A stretch of DNA of 64,000 nt from Mycobacterium sp. Aquia_213. Lineage in GTDB: Bacteria; Actinomycetota; Actinomycetes; Mycobacteriales; Mycobacteriaceae. The stretch lies in the NCBI RefSeq assembly GCF_026625985.1, contig NZ_CP113116.1, positions 310,001-374,000 on the forward strand, read 5' to 3'. The position numbers and the translations under genes were made by a program. The notes under the pieces are model-generated. The model was not told the DNA's origin and ran no database searches. It worked only from the letters and a program-made list of their open reading frames with translations. Shown here in pieces: positions 1 to 6,859 of the stretch; position 1 is the stretch's first letter; each line of letters begins with the position of its first letter.

Positions 1-289
1 GGCGAAATCGGCGGTCAACGGACTGACCAAATCGCTGGCCCTCGAATACGGCCCGAGTGGGATCACCGTCAACGCGGTGCCGCCGGGATTCGTCGACACC
101 CCGATGCTGCGCAGCGCCGAGAGCCGGCAGCTGCTCGGCGGAACCGTTGAGGACCACATCGCTCGCACGCCGGTTCGGCGGGTGGGCAAGCCCGAAGACA
201 TCGCCGCCGCATGTGCCTTCTTCGCCTCCGAGGAAGCCGGCTACATCACCGGACAGATTCTCGGCGTGAACGGCGGCCGCAACACCTGA
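1..289 (+). CDS. SDR family oxidoreductase, C-terminal part (5' truncated by window)
   Basis: The reading frame is open from base 2 to the TGA at 287-289 and gives about 95 residues of a classical short-chain dehydrogenase/reductase. The first visible residues (AKSAVNGLTKSLALEY) match the stretch around the catalytic Lys of the YxxxK motif, so the Lys is the second codon and the catalytic Tyr lies outside the window. The typical NAVPPGFVDTPM loop follows, then the C-terminal GQILGVNGG signature. These enzymes reduce or oxidise carbonyl/hydroxyl groups with NAD(P)(H). The substrate cannot be told from this part. It is followed after 41 bases by an aldehyde dehydrogenase on the same strand, so the two may act in one degradation pathway. 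Confidence 0.85.
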   Translation, partial: AKSAVNGLTKSLALEYGPSGITVNAVPPGFVDTPMLRSAESRQLLGGTVEDHIARTPVRRVGKPEDIAAACAFFASEEAGYITGQILGVNGGRNT

Positions 290-330
290 CGCTGACAACG
301 GGCCAGATCCCAAGAGATCCAAGGAGTTTG

Positions 331-1788
331 ATGTACGACAGGGACCAACTCTTCATCGACGGGAAGTGGGCAGCCCCGGCTTCGGGCCAGGATTCCATCT
401 CGGTGGTGTCCCCGCATAGCGAGGCTGTCATCGGCCGCGCGGTCTGCGCGGGACCTGCCGACGTCGACCGCGCGGTCGACGCTGCGCGCGCGGCTTTCGA
501 CACCGGACCGTGGCCACGCCTGCAACCGGCGGAACGCATCGAGGCCATCACCCGGCTGGCCGGCATCTACAACGAGCGGCGAGCCGATATGGCCGCACTG
601 ATCTCGGCCGAGATCGGCGCCCCGATCAGCTTCGCCAAAAGGGCACAGGTCCGGCTACCCCTGACCATGATGTCGGCGTTCTGCACCATCGCTGCCGACT
701 ACGCATGGCAGCAGGAACGGCCGGGGCTCTACGGCAAGAACATTCGGATCCGGAAGGTTCCGGTCGGCGTCGTCGCCGCGGTGGTGCCGTGGAACATGCC
801 GCAGTTTCTGACCGTCACCAAGGTGGTGCCCGCGCTGCTGGCCGGCTGCACGGTGGTGCTCAAGCCCGCACCCGAGTCGGTCCTTGACGCGCAGCTGCTC
901 GCGGATCTGGTTGCGGCAGCTGAGCTTCCGCCCGGTGTGCTCAATGTGGTGCCGGGCGGTCGAGAAGTCGGCGAGCTGCTGGTGCGCCATCCCGGCGTCG
1001 ACAAGGTTTCGTTCACCGGCTCCACGGTGGCCGGCCGGCAAGTGGCCCTCGCGTGTGCCGAAGGCCTGAAGCAGGTGAGCCTCGAACTGGGCGGCAAGTC
1101 GGCGGCGATCGTGCTCGACGACGCCGACCCCGCCGCCGCCGCGACCGGCATTCAGATGGCCAGCCTGGCCAACAGCGGGCAGGTCTGCAACGCGCTGAGC
1201 CGGATTCTGGTGCCCGAGCAGCGCAAGGACGAATTCGTCGACGCGCTGGCCGCCGGGATGGCGGCGATGGCCGTCGGCGACCCGGCCGATCCCAACAGCC
1301 AGATCGGTCCGTTGGTCGCCCAGCGCCAGCAGGAGCGGGTCCGCGGTTACATCGAATCGGGCAAAAGCGAAGGGGCGCGGCTGGTTACCGGCGGCAGCGA
1401 GATGCCCGACGGCCTCGACGCCGGTTGGTATGTGCGCCCGACACTGTTCAGCGACGCGACCAACGACATGCGAATCGCGCGCGAGGAGATCTTCGGTCCG
1501 GTGCTGACGGTCATTTCCTACCGTGACGAGGACGAGGCGATCCGGATCGCCAACGACTCCGAGTACGGGCTGGCCGGATCGGTGTTCACCGCCGACGTCG
1601 AACGCGGTTACGGCGTCGCGGCCCGGGTCCGGTCCGGGACCTTCGGCGTCAACGAGGGCTACATCATGGATCCGGCAGCCCCGTTCGGCGGGGTCAAGAA
1701 CAGCGGCTACGGTCGCGAGCTCGGAACCGAGGGAATCGACAGTTACACCGTGAGCCAATCGATTTCGACGGCCGGCACAAGCAATTAG
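331..1788 (+). CDS. Aldehyde dehydrogenase family protein
   Basis: The protein has 485 residues, the usual length for NAD(P)+-dependent aldehyde dehydrogenases, which oxidise aldehydes to carboxylates. The start MYDRDQLFIDGKW is preceded by AAGGAG at 321-326, and the open frame further upstream overlaps the SDR gene and is not credible. Visible signatures are the cofactor-site PWNMPQF, FTGSTVAGR, the general-base Glu252 in LELGGKS, the catalytic Cys286 in NSGQVCNA, and EEIFGPVL near the C terminus. It follows the SDR gene by 41 bases and probably shares its transcript. The substrate is not evident from the sequence. Confidence 0.93.
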   Translation: MYDRDQLFIDGKWAAPASGQDSISVVSPHSEAVIGRAVCAGPADVDRAVDAARAAFDTGPWPRLQPAERIEAITRLAGIYNERRADMAALISAEIGAPISFAKRAQVRLPLTMMSAFCTIAADYAWQQERPGLYGKNIRIRKVPVGVVAAVVPWNMPQFLTVTKVVPALLAGCTVVLKPAPESVLDAQLLADLVAAAELPPGVLNVVPGGREVGELLVRHPGVDKVSFTGSTVAGRQVALACAEGLKQVSLELGGKSAAIVLDDADPAAAATGIQMASLANSGQVCNALSRILVPEQRKDEFVDALAAGMAAMAVGDPADPNSQIGPLVAQRQQERVRGYIESGKSEGARLVTGGSEMPDGLDAGWYVRPTLFSDATNDMRIAREEIFGPVLTVISYRDEDEAIRIANDSEYGLAGSVFTADVERGYGVAARVRSGTFGVNEGYIMDPAAPFGGVKNSGYGRELGTEGIDSYTVSQSISTAGTSN

Positions 1789-1794
1789 CGATCG

Positions 1795-1847
1795 TCGAGC
1801 GTGAAGCTAGCCGCACGCTCGACGCCCAACGTGAAGCTGGCTTCACG
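1795..1847. repeat. Two adjacent imperfect palindromes between genes
   Basis: TCGAGCGTG at 1795-1803 faces CACGCTCGA at 1814-1822, and CGTGAAG at 1830-1836 faces CTTCACG at 1841-1847 across a 4-base loop. The two units are variants of one theme (GCGTGAAGCT). They lie just after the aldehyde dehydrogenase stop, so they could act as a hairpin terminator or RNA stabiliser. Similar GAGCGTGAAGC palindromes are common between mycobacterial genes (from memory). No T-run follows. Confidence 0.5.
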
Positions 1848-1938
1848 CTCGGCCGGATCCGGCCCAGCCGCACGCAGGCCGTAACCCGCGACCCTATCTA
1901 GGTGCGACGTGTACTTGTACCTAGCGAAAGAAGCGGTC

Positions 1939-2502
1939 ATGACCTTGCGCGAAGCCGCAAAACCGCCCCCAACGCCGCTGCTCTCTCGGCGCGATCACCC
2001 CGTGGGGAGACTGTGGAAGTGGTTCGGCAAACCGCCGACCGGTGGGCCCGCGGCGATCATCCTGATCCGCCTGATGGCCGGTGGTGTGTTCTTGTGGGAG
2101 GGCATCCTGAAGTTCGTGTACCACAATCAGGGTGGCGGACGGTTCGCCCTGATCGGCATTCCGCTCCCGGAGACGATGGCAACCTTTGTCGCGCTGCTCG
2201 AGATCGTGGGCGGGATCCTGCTGATCTCCGGCCTTTTCACCCGGCTGATCACGGTGCCGTTCATCGTCGAGATGTTGGTGGCGATGCTGTCGACGAAGAT
2301 CGCGATGTACCTCGGAACCTCGCCCTTGCCTTTACCGCCGGCTCCCCCTAAGACTGGCCTGTGGGCGGTGTTGCATGAGATCCGCTCGGAGTATGCACAG
2401 CTGATGAGTGTCGCCTTCCTGCTGATCGCCGGGCCGGGCCCATGGTCGATCGATGGACTGCTGGCGCGAAAGCGACGCGGGGTCGCCAGCGCGCGTTTCT
2501 AG
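1939..2502 (+). CDS. DoxX family membrane protein
   Basis: The protein has 187 residues from the ATG at 1939 (MTLREAAKPP), preceded by a purine-rich GAAAGAAG. An upstream in-frame GTG at 1909 would add ten residues and is less likely. Four hydrophobic segments are visible: around AAIILIRLMAGGVFL, ATFVALLEIVGGILLI, ITVPFIVEMLVAML and LMSVAFLLIAG. The first carries the RLxxGxxFlweGilKF pattern of DoxX/SURF4-like proteins. DoxX proteins are small inner-membrane proteins; in M. tuberculosis one member works with SodA and SseA in redox homeostasis, but many paralogues have no known role. The UBP zinc-finger gene follows by 12 bases. Confidence 0.8.
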   Translation: MTLREAAKPPPTPLLSRRDHPVGRLWKWFGKPPTGGPAAIILIRLMAGGVFLWEGILKFVYHNQGGGRFALIGIPLPETMATFVALLEIVGGILLISGLFTRLITVPFIVEMLVAMLSTKIAMYLGTSPLPLPPAPPKTGLWAVLHEIRSEYAQLMSVAFLLIAGPGPWSIDGLLARKRRGVASARF

Positions 2503-2514
2503 ATCGGAGATCGG

Positions 2515-2862
2515 GTGAGCGAGCAGACCGGCATCGACACCACCGTCACGCCCAGCGGGGCAGGCTGTGTGGAGTGCGAGCAACACCAGGGCTGGTGGTT
2601 CCACCTGCGCCGGTGCGCCCAATGTGGTCATATCGGGTGCTGTGACCAATCGCCGGGCCAGCACGCCACTGCCCACGCCGGAGCCGCCAAGCATCCGCTG
2701 ATCACCAGTTTCGAACCCGGAGAGGACTGGTTCTACGACTACCGGGACGAACAGTTCTACGACGGTCCGGCGCTGGCCCCGCCGGACCATCATCCGGTTG
2801 ACCAATCGGTGCCCGGACCCGCCGAGCGTGTCCCCGCCGACTGGCAACGGCGGCTGCACTGA
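2515..2862 (+). CDS. UBP-type zinc finger domain protein
   Basis: The small protein of 115 residues starts at GTG 2515, just after GGAGA at 2506-2510. Its core has the ZnF-UBP arrangement of CVEC, then WWFHLRRCAQCGHIGCCD, then QHATAHAGAAKHPL, which supplies the Cys and His ligands for zinc. A tail rich in Trp and Tyr (GEDWFYDYRDEQFYDG) follows, as in bacterial stand-alone UBP fingers. In eukaryotes this fold binds the C terminus of ubiquitin. Bacterial versions are uncharacterised and are often encoded near redox genes, as here, 12 bases after a DoxX gene. The role is unknown. Confidence 0.8.
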   Translation: MSEQTGIDTTVTPSGAGCVECEQHQGWWFHLRRCAQCGHIGCCDQSPGQHATAHAGAAKHPLITSFEPGEDWFYDYRDEQFYDGPALAPPDHHPVDQSVPGPAERVPADWQRRLH

Positions 2863-2942
2863 CGCCAGGGGATCAAGAACACGATTAAGAGCCCCATAAC
2901 CGGGGAATTGTTCTGAGAACCATCCACAGATAAGGAAAACGC

Positions 2943-3329
2943 GTGGCTCCGAGTTTTCAGGACGTCATCCAGTCCAAGTACCTGCTGCTGACCACCTTCA
3001 CCAAGGACGGCCGCCCGAAGCCCACGCCAATCTGGGGAGTGCCCGACGGGGACATGCTGCTCGTCATCACCGACGACGGCTCGTGGAAAACCAAACGGAT
3101 CAACAACACGCCGCGCGTGACGATCGGCAAAAGCGGCGTATTGGGCAAGCCCCTGAGCGAAGAGGTTGAGGGCGTCGCCCGGGTGCTGCCGAAGTCCGAG
3201 ACACGGCGGGTCTACAACGCCGTGCTCAAGCGGTACTGGTATCACGCCCCGTGGTTCTACGTTCACTCGATCGTGCGTGGCGGTATCGACAAGGTGCACG
3301 TCGGCCTCGAGATCAAACCCGGCGCTTAG
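2943..3329 (+). CDS. PPOX-class (probably F420-dependent) flavin/deazaflavin-binding protein
   Basis: The protein has 128 residues and starts at GTG 2943 with AAGGA at 2932-2936 in front. It is a split beta-barrel protein of the pyridoxamine 5'-phosphate oxidase-like superfamily. The N-terminal strand pair LLTTFTKDGRPKPTPIW is typical of the actinobacterial PPOX-class F420-dependent group, and a SWKTKRINNTPRVTIGK stretch follows. Such proteins bind F420, FMN or heme and reduce diverse substrates; this one's substrate is unknown. The genes on both sides are on the same strand with short gaps. Confidence 0.8.
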   Translation: MAPSFQDVIQSKYLLLTTFTKDGRPKPTPIWGVPDGDMLLVITDDGSWKTKRINNTPRVTIGKSGVLGKPLSEEVEGVARVLPKSETRRVYNAVLKRYWYHAPWFYVHSIVRGGIDKVHVGLEIKPGA

Positions 3330-3370
3330 CAACGCTTCCCGGGGTGCGACGCCGCGGTTAGGGTTGACCC

Positions 3371-3763
3371 GTGGCCCAGGAATCGCCCAGGACGGCGTCG
3401 CCGATTTTGGCATTGGTCGCAGCGGCCCGCGTCGGCGTCGGCGCCGCGATGCTGCTGGCGCCCGACCGATTCTTCAAGCCCGACTCGGGGACCGAGACGC
3501 TGCTGATGCAAACGATCGGTATTCGGGACCTGGTCATCGGGTCGGGCGCTTGCGCCGCGTTATTGCGCGGCGGCGACAGCGAATTCCGGCGCTGGGCCGC
3601 CATGGGCTTGGTCAGCGATAGCGCCGATCTCCTGCTCGGGCTGCGCAGCAGGCCCCTCGTCGGGACCAAGAGCGCGTTGATCGCCATACTGGCGCCGGTG
3701 CCGTTCGTCGGCGCGGGCGTGCGCGGCTTTGGCCGCGGTTTCGGCAAGGGCGGGCAGCCCTAG
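3371..3763 (+). CDS. Small putative membrane protein, DUF4267-like
   Basis: The protein has 130 residues from GTG 3371. It has several hydrophobic stretches (about residues 10-30, 48-66, 74-92 and 100-118) separated by short polar loops, including LAPDRFFKPDSGTET, which is typical of a family of small actinobacterial membrane proteins annotated only as hypothetical. I do not recognise a catalytic motif. Its stop codon TAG overlaps the stop codon of the convergent epimerase gene in the shared CTAG at 3760-3763. Confidence 0.65.
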   Translation: MAQESPRTASPILALVAAARVGVGAAMLLAPDRFFKPDSGTETLLMQTIGIRDLVIGSGACAALLRGGDSEFRRWAAMGLVSDSADLLLGLRSRPLVGTKSALIAILAPVPFVGAGVRGFGRGFGKGGQP

Positions 3764-4749
3764 CTGCCGGCTCTCCGCAGGCCGTCGATCGTGTCGGCCA
3801 CGGTTTCCCGCGGATCCCGATAGGTGATGCCGAGATCTTTCTCGCTGGGCGAATCATCCGACGCCGGTATCCGGGTGTAGTACTGCATGCCCGCCGAGGT
3901 GAAAGGCGTATCGACGAAGGGAAGAAGCCGCTTAGCCCGATCCAGCACCGCCCCCGCGACGCGCAACGCGGTGTCGGGAATCGGAAAGGCGACCATCGGG
4001 GTGTCGGCGGCCTGGCCGAGTATCTCCGCGAGCGCCGCGGCCGGAACCCGGTGACCGCCGGCGGTATAGCGGCGCGGCCCTTTGCCGGGCTCGAGCAATG
4101 CGGCATGCAGCGCGGCCAGATCGCGGACGTCAACGATCAGCCACCCGCCGCCGCGCCCGGGGATCACGTGCATCTGCAACGCCGCTTTGAGACCCTCGCC
4201 GACCTCGCCGTACTGGTTGCCGACGGGCGGGCCCAGCACCATGCCGGGGTAGGTGATGTTCACCGGCGCAGCGGCGTCTTGCAGGCCGCGGGCGTAGAGG
4301 TCGACCTGGGCCTTGGACGTTCCGTAGCCGTCGGCCCCGCCGACGACCGGCAGGTCGGCCGTCATCGTCTCCAGGTTGGGATGGAACAGCGCGGTGAAGC
4401 TCGACACGTGCACGATCGGGTCGAGGCCGAGTTCGACCGCTTGACCGAGCACGTTTTGCGCGCCCTGCATATTCGTGGTCAGCATCTCGTTGGTCTGCCG
4501 CGGATCGGTGGCCACCAGGGCGGCGGCGTGCACAACGGCGTCGCATCCCTGCAAGGCTGCGCGCACCGAGACGCGATCGACGATGTCCCCGACGGCGAAG
4601 TCCGACACATCGACACCGAGTTGCGCGACCGAGGTGTGCAGCCGATCGGGATTGCGCACCAGGAACCGAACCGAGTGCCCCGCGTCGGCGATGGCCTTAG
4701 CGGTCCACCCACCGACGAATCCAGTACCGCCCGTTATCAGAATTCGCAC
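3760..4749 (-). CDS. NAD-dependent epimerase/dehydratase family protein (extended SDR)
   Basis: The protein has 330 residues less the stop. The start is taken as GTG 4749 because the Rossmann strand begins at once (VRILITGGTGFVGG), with the GxxGxxG dinucleotide site at residues 7-13. The catalytic pair is Tyr142 and Lys146 in YGTSK. The length and order suit extended SDRs acting on nucleotide sugars, 3-beta-hydroxysteroids or dihydroflavonol-like substrates. The sequence NPDRLHTSVAQLG and the later NITYPGMVLGPPVG resemble the mycobacterial 3-beta-HSD/epimerase-like group, but the substrate cannot be fixed. It converges with the small membrane protein gene. Confidence 0.85.
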   Translation of the reverse strand: MRILITGGTGFVGGWTAKAIADAGHSVRFLVRNPDRLHTSVAQLGVDVSDFAVGDIVDRVSVRAALQGCDAVVHAAALVATDPRQTNEMLTTNMQGAQNVLGQAVELGLDPIVHVSSFTALFHPNLETMTADLPVVGGADGYGTSKAQVDLYARGLQDAAAPVNITYPGMVLGPPVGNQYGEVGEGLKAALQMHVIPGRGGGWLIVDVRDLAALHAALLEPGKGPRRYTAGGHRVPAAALAEILGQAADTPMVAFPIPDTALRVAGAVLDRAKRLLPFVDTPFTSAGMQYYTRIPASDDSPSEKDLGITYRDPRETVADTIDGLRRAGS

Positions 4750-4800
4750 GCAGCGATTCTCCAAGGCCTGGCGTCGCTGCGGCAACCGGGGTTGCGTTAA

Positions 4801-5511
4801 CTACAGGTGGCTGGCCACGTAGCTCGCGGCTTGGCCCGTCATCCCGTTCACGACATACGAACCGTGTGCGGCGCCGTCGCTGCCGCCACCGCAGATCGGA
4901 TCGCCGGGAGCGCACAGCTGCAGCGTCTTGGGCTGGTACAGCGGGCCGATCGCGATGTCCGGCGCACCGTAATGCTCCAGGAATTGATTCGACGGTGTGC
5001 CGAAGAGGGTAACCGCGGCGATGTGGTTGGCGACGTCGGGCGGCATCGGTGCCGGCACCGAAGCGGTGGGGACGCCCTTGGGGACGGCCGACGAGGTAAC
5101 GAAACCGGCAACGGCCGCGCCCTGCGAAAAACCGCCCAGCACTTCCCGGGTCTTGGGGCAGCTGGCCGCCATCGACTCGATGTGCGAGCTGGCGTCACGG
5201 ATCCCGTCGATGAACGTCGCCGGGAAGTCGGGGTTGGCGAAGTCGCTGCTGGCCGGGTAGTTCACCGGGTACACCGTCAGGCTCCGCCCGCCGAGCTGAC
5301 CGCGCAGCGCGTCGACGAAGCCGGAACCGATGCCGCCGACACCGGGCGGCTCGCTGGTGCCGCGGGCAAAGACCAAGTCGACGTCAGGACAGTCGGCGCT
5401 TGCCGCCGGGGCGTGGCCGCTGACCAGCACGGCTGTCGCCATCAGTGCGGCCGTTCCGCCGGCCGCCGCGAGCCTGCGCATCGGGCTGTCGATCAACTTC
5501 AAGAAATTCAT
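4801..5511 (-). CDS. Secreted cutinase-like esterase (CFP21/Cut family)
   Basis: A 236-residue protein with an N-terminal signal sequence (MNFLKLIDSPMRRLAAAGG then a hydrophobic run ending at ASA). The mature part opens with the cutinase strand DCPDVDLVFARGTSEPPG. The nucleophile is Ser129 in GGFSQGAA; the remaining triad residues are the Asp in APGDPICGG and the His in AAHGSYV. Paired cysteines are conserved. Mycobacterial members hydrolyse esters and lipids outside the cell. ATG 5511 is chosen; an ATG 11 codons upstream (5544) is possible but would put polar residues before the signal. The next gene upstream on the same strand begins at 6102. Confidence 0.9.
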   Translation of the reverse strand: MNFLKLIDSPMRRLAAAGGTAALMATAVLVSGHAPAASADCPDVDLVFARGTSEPPGVGGIGSGFVDALRGQLGGRSLTVYPVNYPASSDFANPDFPATFIDGIRDASSHIESMAASCPKTREVLGGFSQGAAVAGFVTSSAVPKGVPTASVPAPMPPDVANHIAAVTLFGTPSNQFLEHYGAPDIAIGPLYQPKTLQLCAPGDPICGGGSDGAAHGSYVVNGMTGQAASYVASHL

Positions 5512-5601
5512 TTCCAGTCCCACCGTGTTATGCCAATTTCCCATTACCTGTATTCGATGCAGGTGGCGTCAAGGATTGCCCAAAGCGTGATTTCTCAATC
5601 G

Positions 5602-6102
5602 TTACCGGGGAGCCAGGCGCAATACCGGGATGTGCCGCCCGACCGCCGTCGTCGCTGCCCGATAGTCGCTGTAGCCAGGGTAGGAGCGTTCGGCGAGGCC
5701 GTAGAGCCGCTCGTACTCGACGGGATCGGTGATCTCGGTGGCCACGAAGCTGTCCCCACCCAATTCACACTCGGGATGGGCTTTGAGGTTGTAGTACCAA
5801 TTCGGGTGTGTGTTGCCGCCGAAGTTGGAGGCGACCGCGATGACGTCGCGACCGTCGTGAAAATAGGAGATCTGCGCCTGCCGTGGCTGGCCGCTTTTGG
5901 CACCCGTCATGTGCAGCGTCGCCGACGGCACAGCAAACATTCCCCAGGACACTTTGTCGTGGGAAACCCGCATCAGCCATGGATCGGTCTTGGCCGCGAT
6001 GTGTTGTGCGAGAAACTTTCCCGGCCCGCTGCGTGCAAACTTTGTCATCGTGCGCGTGAACGCCGTGCTGGGGCGCTGCGGGTCGACAATCGGTAGCGGC
6101 AT
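5602..6102 (-). CDS. Nitroreductase/deazaflavin-dependent oxidoreductase (Ddn family)
   Basis: A 166-residue split beta-barrel protein. The stretch LHMTGAKSGQPRQAQISYFHDG followed by VIAVASNFGGNTHPNWYYNLKAHPE is the signature of the F420H2-dependent Ddn family (the group that activates nitroimidazole drugs in M. tuberculosis). The N-terminal basic, amphipathic region (TRTMTKFARSGPGKFLAQHI) fits the membrane-associated N terminus of this family. Physiological substrates in the family are quinones or lipophilic compounds; for this copy that is inference. Confidence 0.87.
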   Translation of the reverse strand: MPLPIVDPQRPSTAFTRTMTKFARSGPGKFLAQHIAAKTDPWLMRVSHDKVSWGMFAVPSATLHMTGAKSGQPRQAQISYFHDGRDVIAVASNFGGNTHPNWYYNLKAHPECELGGDSFVATEITDPVEYERLYGLAERSYPGYSDYRAATTAVGRHIPVLRLAPR

Positions 6103-6202
6103 GAATCGACGATAATCCGATCAGAAAGTGCGCGGGCATGTTTGGCGCAACCTTGGTGCCGATCGGCTTCAGTGCCAAGCGCCGTCTGCTGCGTTGAAAA
6201 AA

Positions 6203-6245
6203 CGACCAGCAGGTTTACCGGCGTCTTGAGTAAACCTGCTGGTCG
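6203..6245 (-). terminator. Intrinsic terminator of the csbD-like gene
   Basis: A perfect 15-base inverted repeat (CGACCAGCAGGTTTA at 6203-6217, its complement at 6231-6245, 13-base loop) lies 10 bases after the CsbD-like stop. Read on the minus strand it is followed at once by TTTTTT (the A-run at 6197-6202), the classic rho-independent layout, which is uncommon in mycobacteria. Confidence 0.88.
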
Positions 6246-6255
6246 AAGCCGTTCG

Positions 6256-6429
6256 CTACTTCTTGAAGGCGTCCTTCACCTTCTCGCCGGCGTCCTTCAG
6301 GCTGGACTTGGCCTGATCCGCCCGACCTTCGTTCTTGGTGTCGTCGTCGCCGGTGACCTTGCCGATGGCTTCCTTGGCCTGGCCGCCGAGGTCCTCGATT
6401 TTGTTCTTGATCTTGTCTTCGGTGCTCAT
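6256..6429 (-). CDS. CsbD-like small stress protein
   Basis: A 57-residue hydrophilic protein with the CsbD/UPF0337 pattern: MSTEDKIKNKIEDLGGQ, then KEAIGKVTGDDDTKNEG, then a Lys/Asp-rich helix ending VKDAFKK. The start is the ATG at 6429, preceded on the minus strand by AGGGAGCG. CsbD proteins accumulate in the general stress response of Gram-positive bacteria; their biochemical role is unknown. Here a SigF-type promoter lies 42 bases upstream and an intrinsic terminator lies just downstream, so it looks like an independent one-gene unit. Confidence 0.9.
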   Translation of the reverse strand: MSTEDKIKNKIEDLGGQAKEAIGKVTGDDDTKNEGRADQAKSSLKDAGEKVKDAFKK

Positions 6430-6470
6430 GCGTTTCGCTCCCTGTTGACTCGATGTTGTTCTCCGTCCGG

Positions 6471-6495
6471 CTACCCCGGTGAGGGATTCCGAAAC
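6471..6495 (-). promoter_or_regulatory. SigF/SigB-type promoter for the csbD-like gene
   Basis: On the minus strand GTTT (6495-6492) is followed by 15 bases and then GGGTAG (6476-6471), close to the GTTT-N15-17-GGGTAT consensus for mycobacterial SigF and Bacillus SigB. The -10 is about 42 bases before the ATG. The gene family was named for control by SigB, which supports the match. Confidence 0.6.
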
Positions 6496-6608
6496 CCCCG
6501 GACCGGGATCCGCCGCGGCTCGAAGCGTGCGATTACCCGGCCTAACTGGCAAACAACTAGATCTTTTGGTCGGCATGGGATGGATCACAATGGACCTATG
6601 GGGATCCG

Positions 6609-6776
6609 ATGAGCACCGCAACCGTGGTGGCGATCGTCGTCGTGCTGATGCTGCTGGGCCTGGGCATCGTGATCAATCAGCTGCTTCGGCTGCGGAAGTT
6701 TCTGGGAGACTCGCCACCCGAGGATTTGCCCGGTGCGGATGGCGGAGAGACACCGGGGCACGATCCGCCCAACTGA
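6609..6776 (+). CDS. 55-residue single-pass membrane protein
   Basis: The frame runs from ATG 6609 to TGA 6774-6776. It begins MSTATVVAIVVVLMLLGLG and continues through IVINQLLRLRKFLG, giving one strongly hydrophobic N-terminal helix (about residues 5-23), a short basic juxtamembrane part and an acidic, proline-rich tail ending HDPPN. No family is recognised; many mycobacterial small membrane proteins look like this. The gene is divergent from csbD and shares a 179-base intergenic region with it. No strong ribosome site is seen, so the call rests on the composition. Confidence 0.6.
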   Translation: MSTATVVAIVVVLMLLGLGIVINQLLRLRKFLGDSPPEDLPGADGGETPGHDPPN

Positions 6777-6859
6777 CTTTCAGGTCTCTGCTCGACTGAT
6801 AGCTTCGATCTGGTAATCGCACCTCATCGGGGAGGGGCCGCCGCGGCGGTAGCTGTCCG

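Noticed and set aside
655..1758. 367-codon minus-strand frame opposite the aldehyde dehydrogenase gene
   Set aside because: The opposite strand encodes a complete ALDH with catalytic Glu and Cys; the minus frame shows no domain.
1899..1923. TAGGT-N15-ACCTA inverted repeat just before the DoxX gene as a possible operator
   Set aside because: Only five bases per arm match and no regulator gene is adjacent, so it could be chance.
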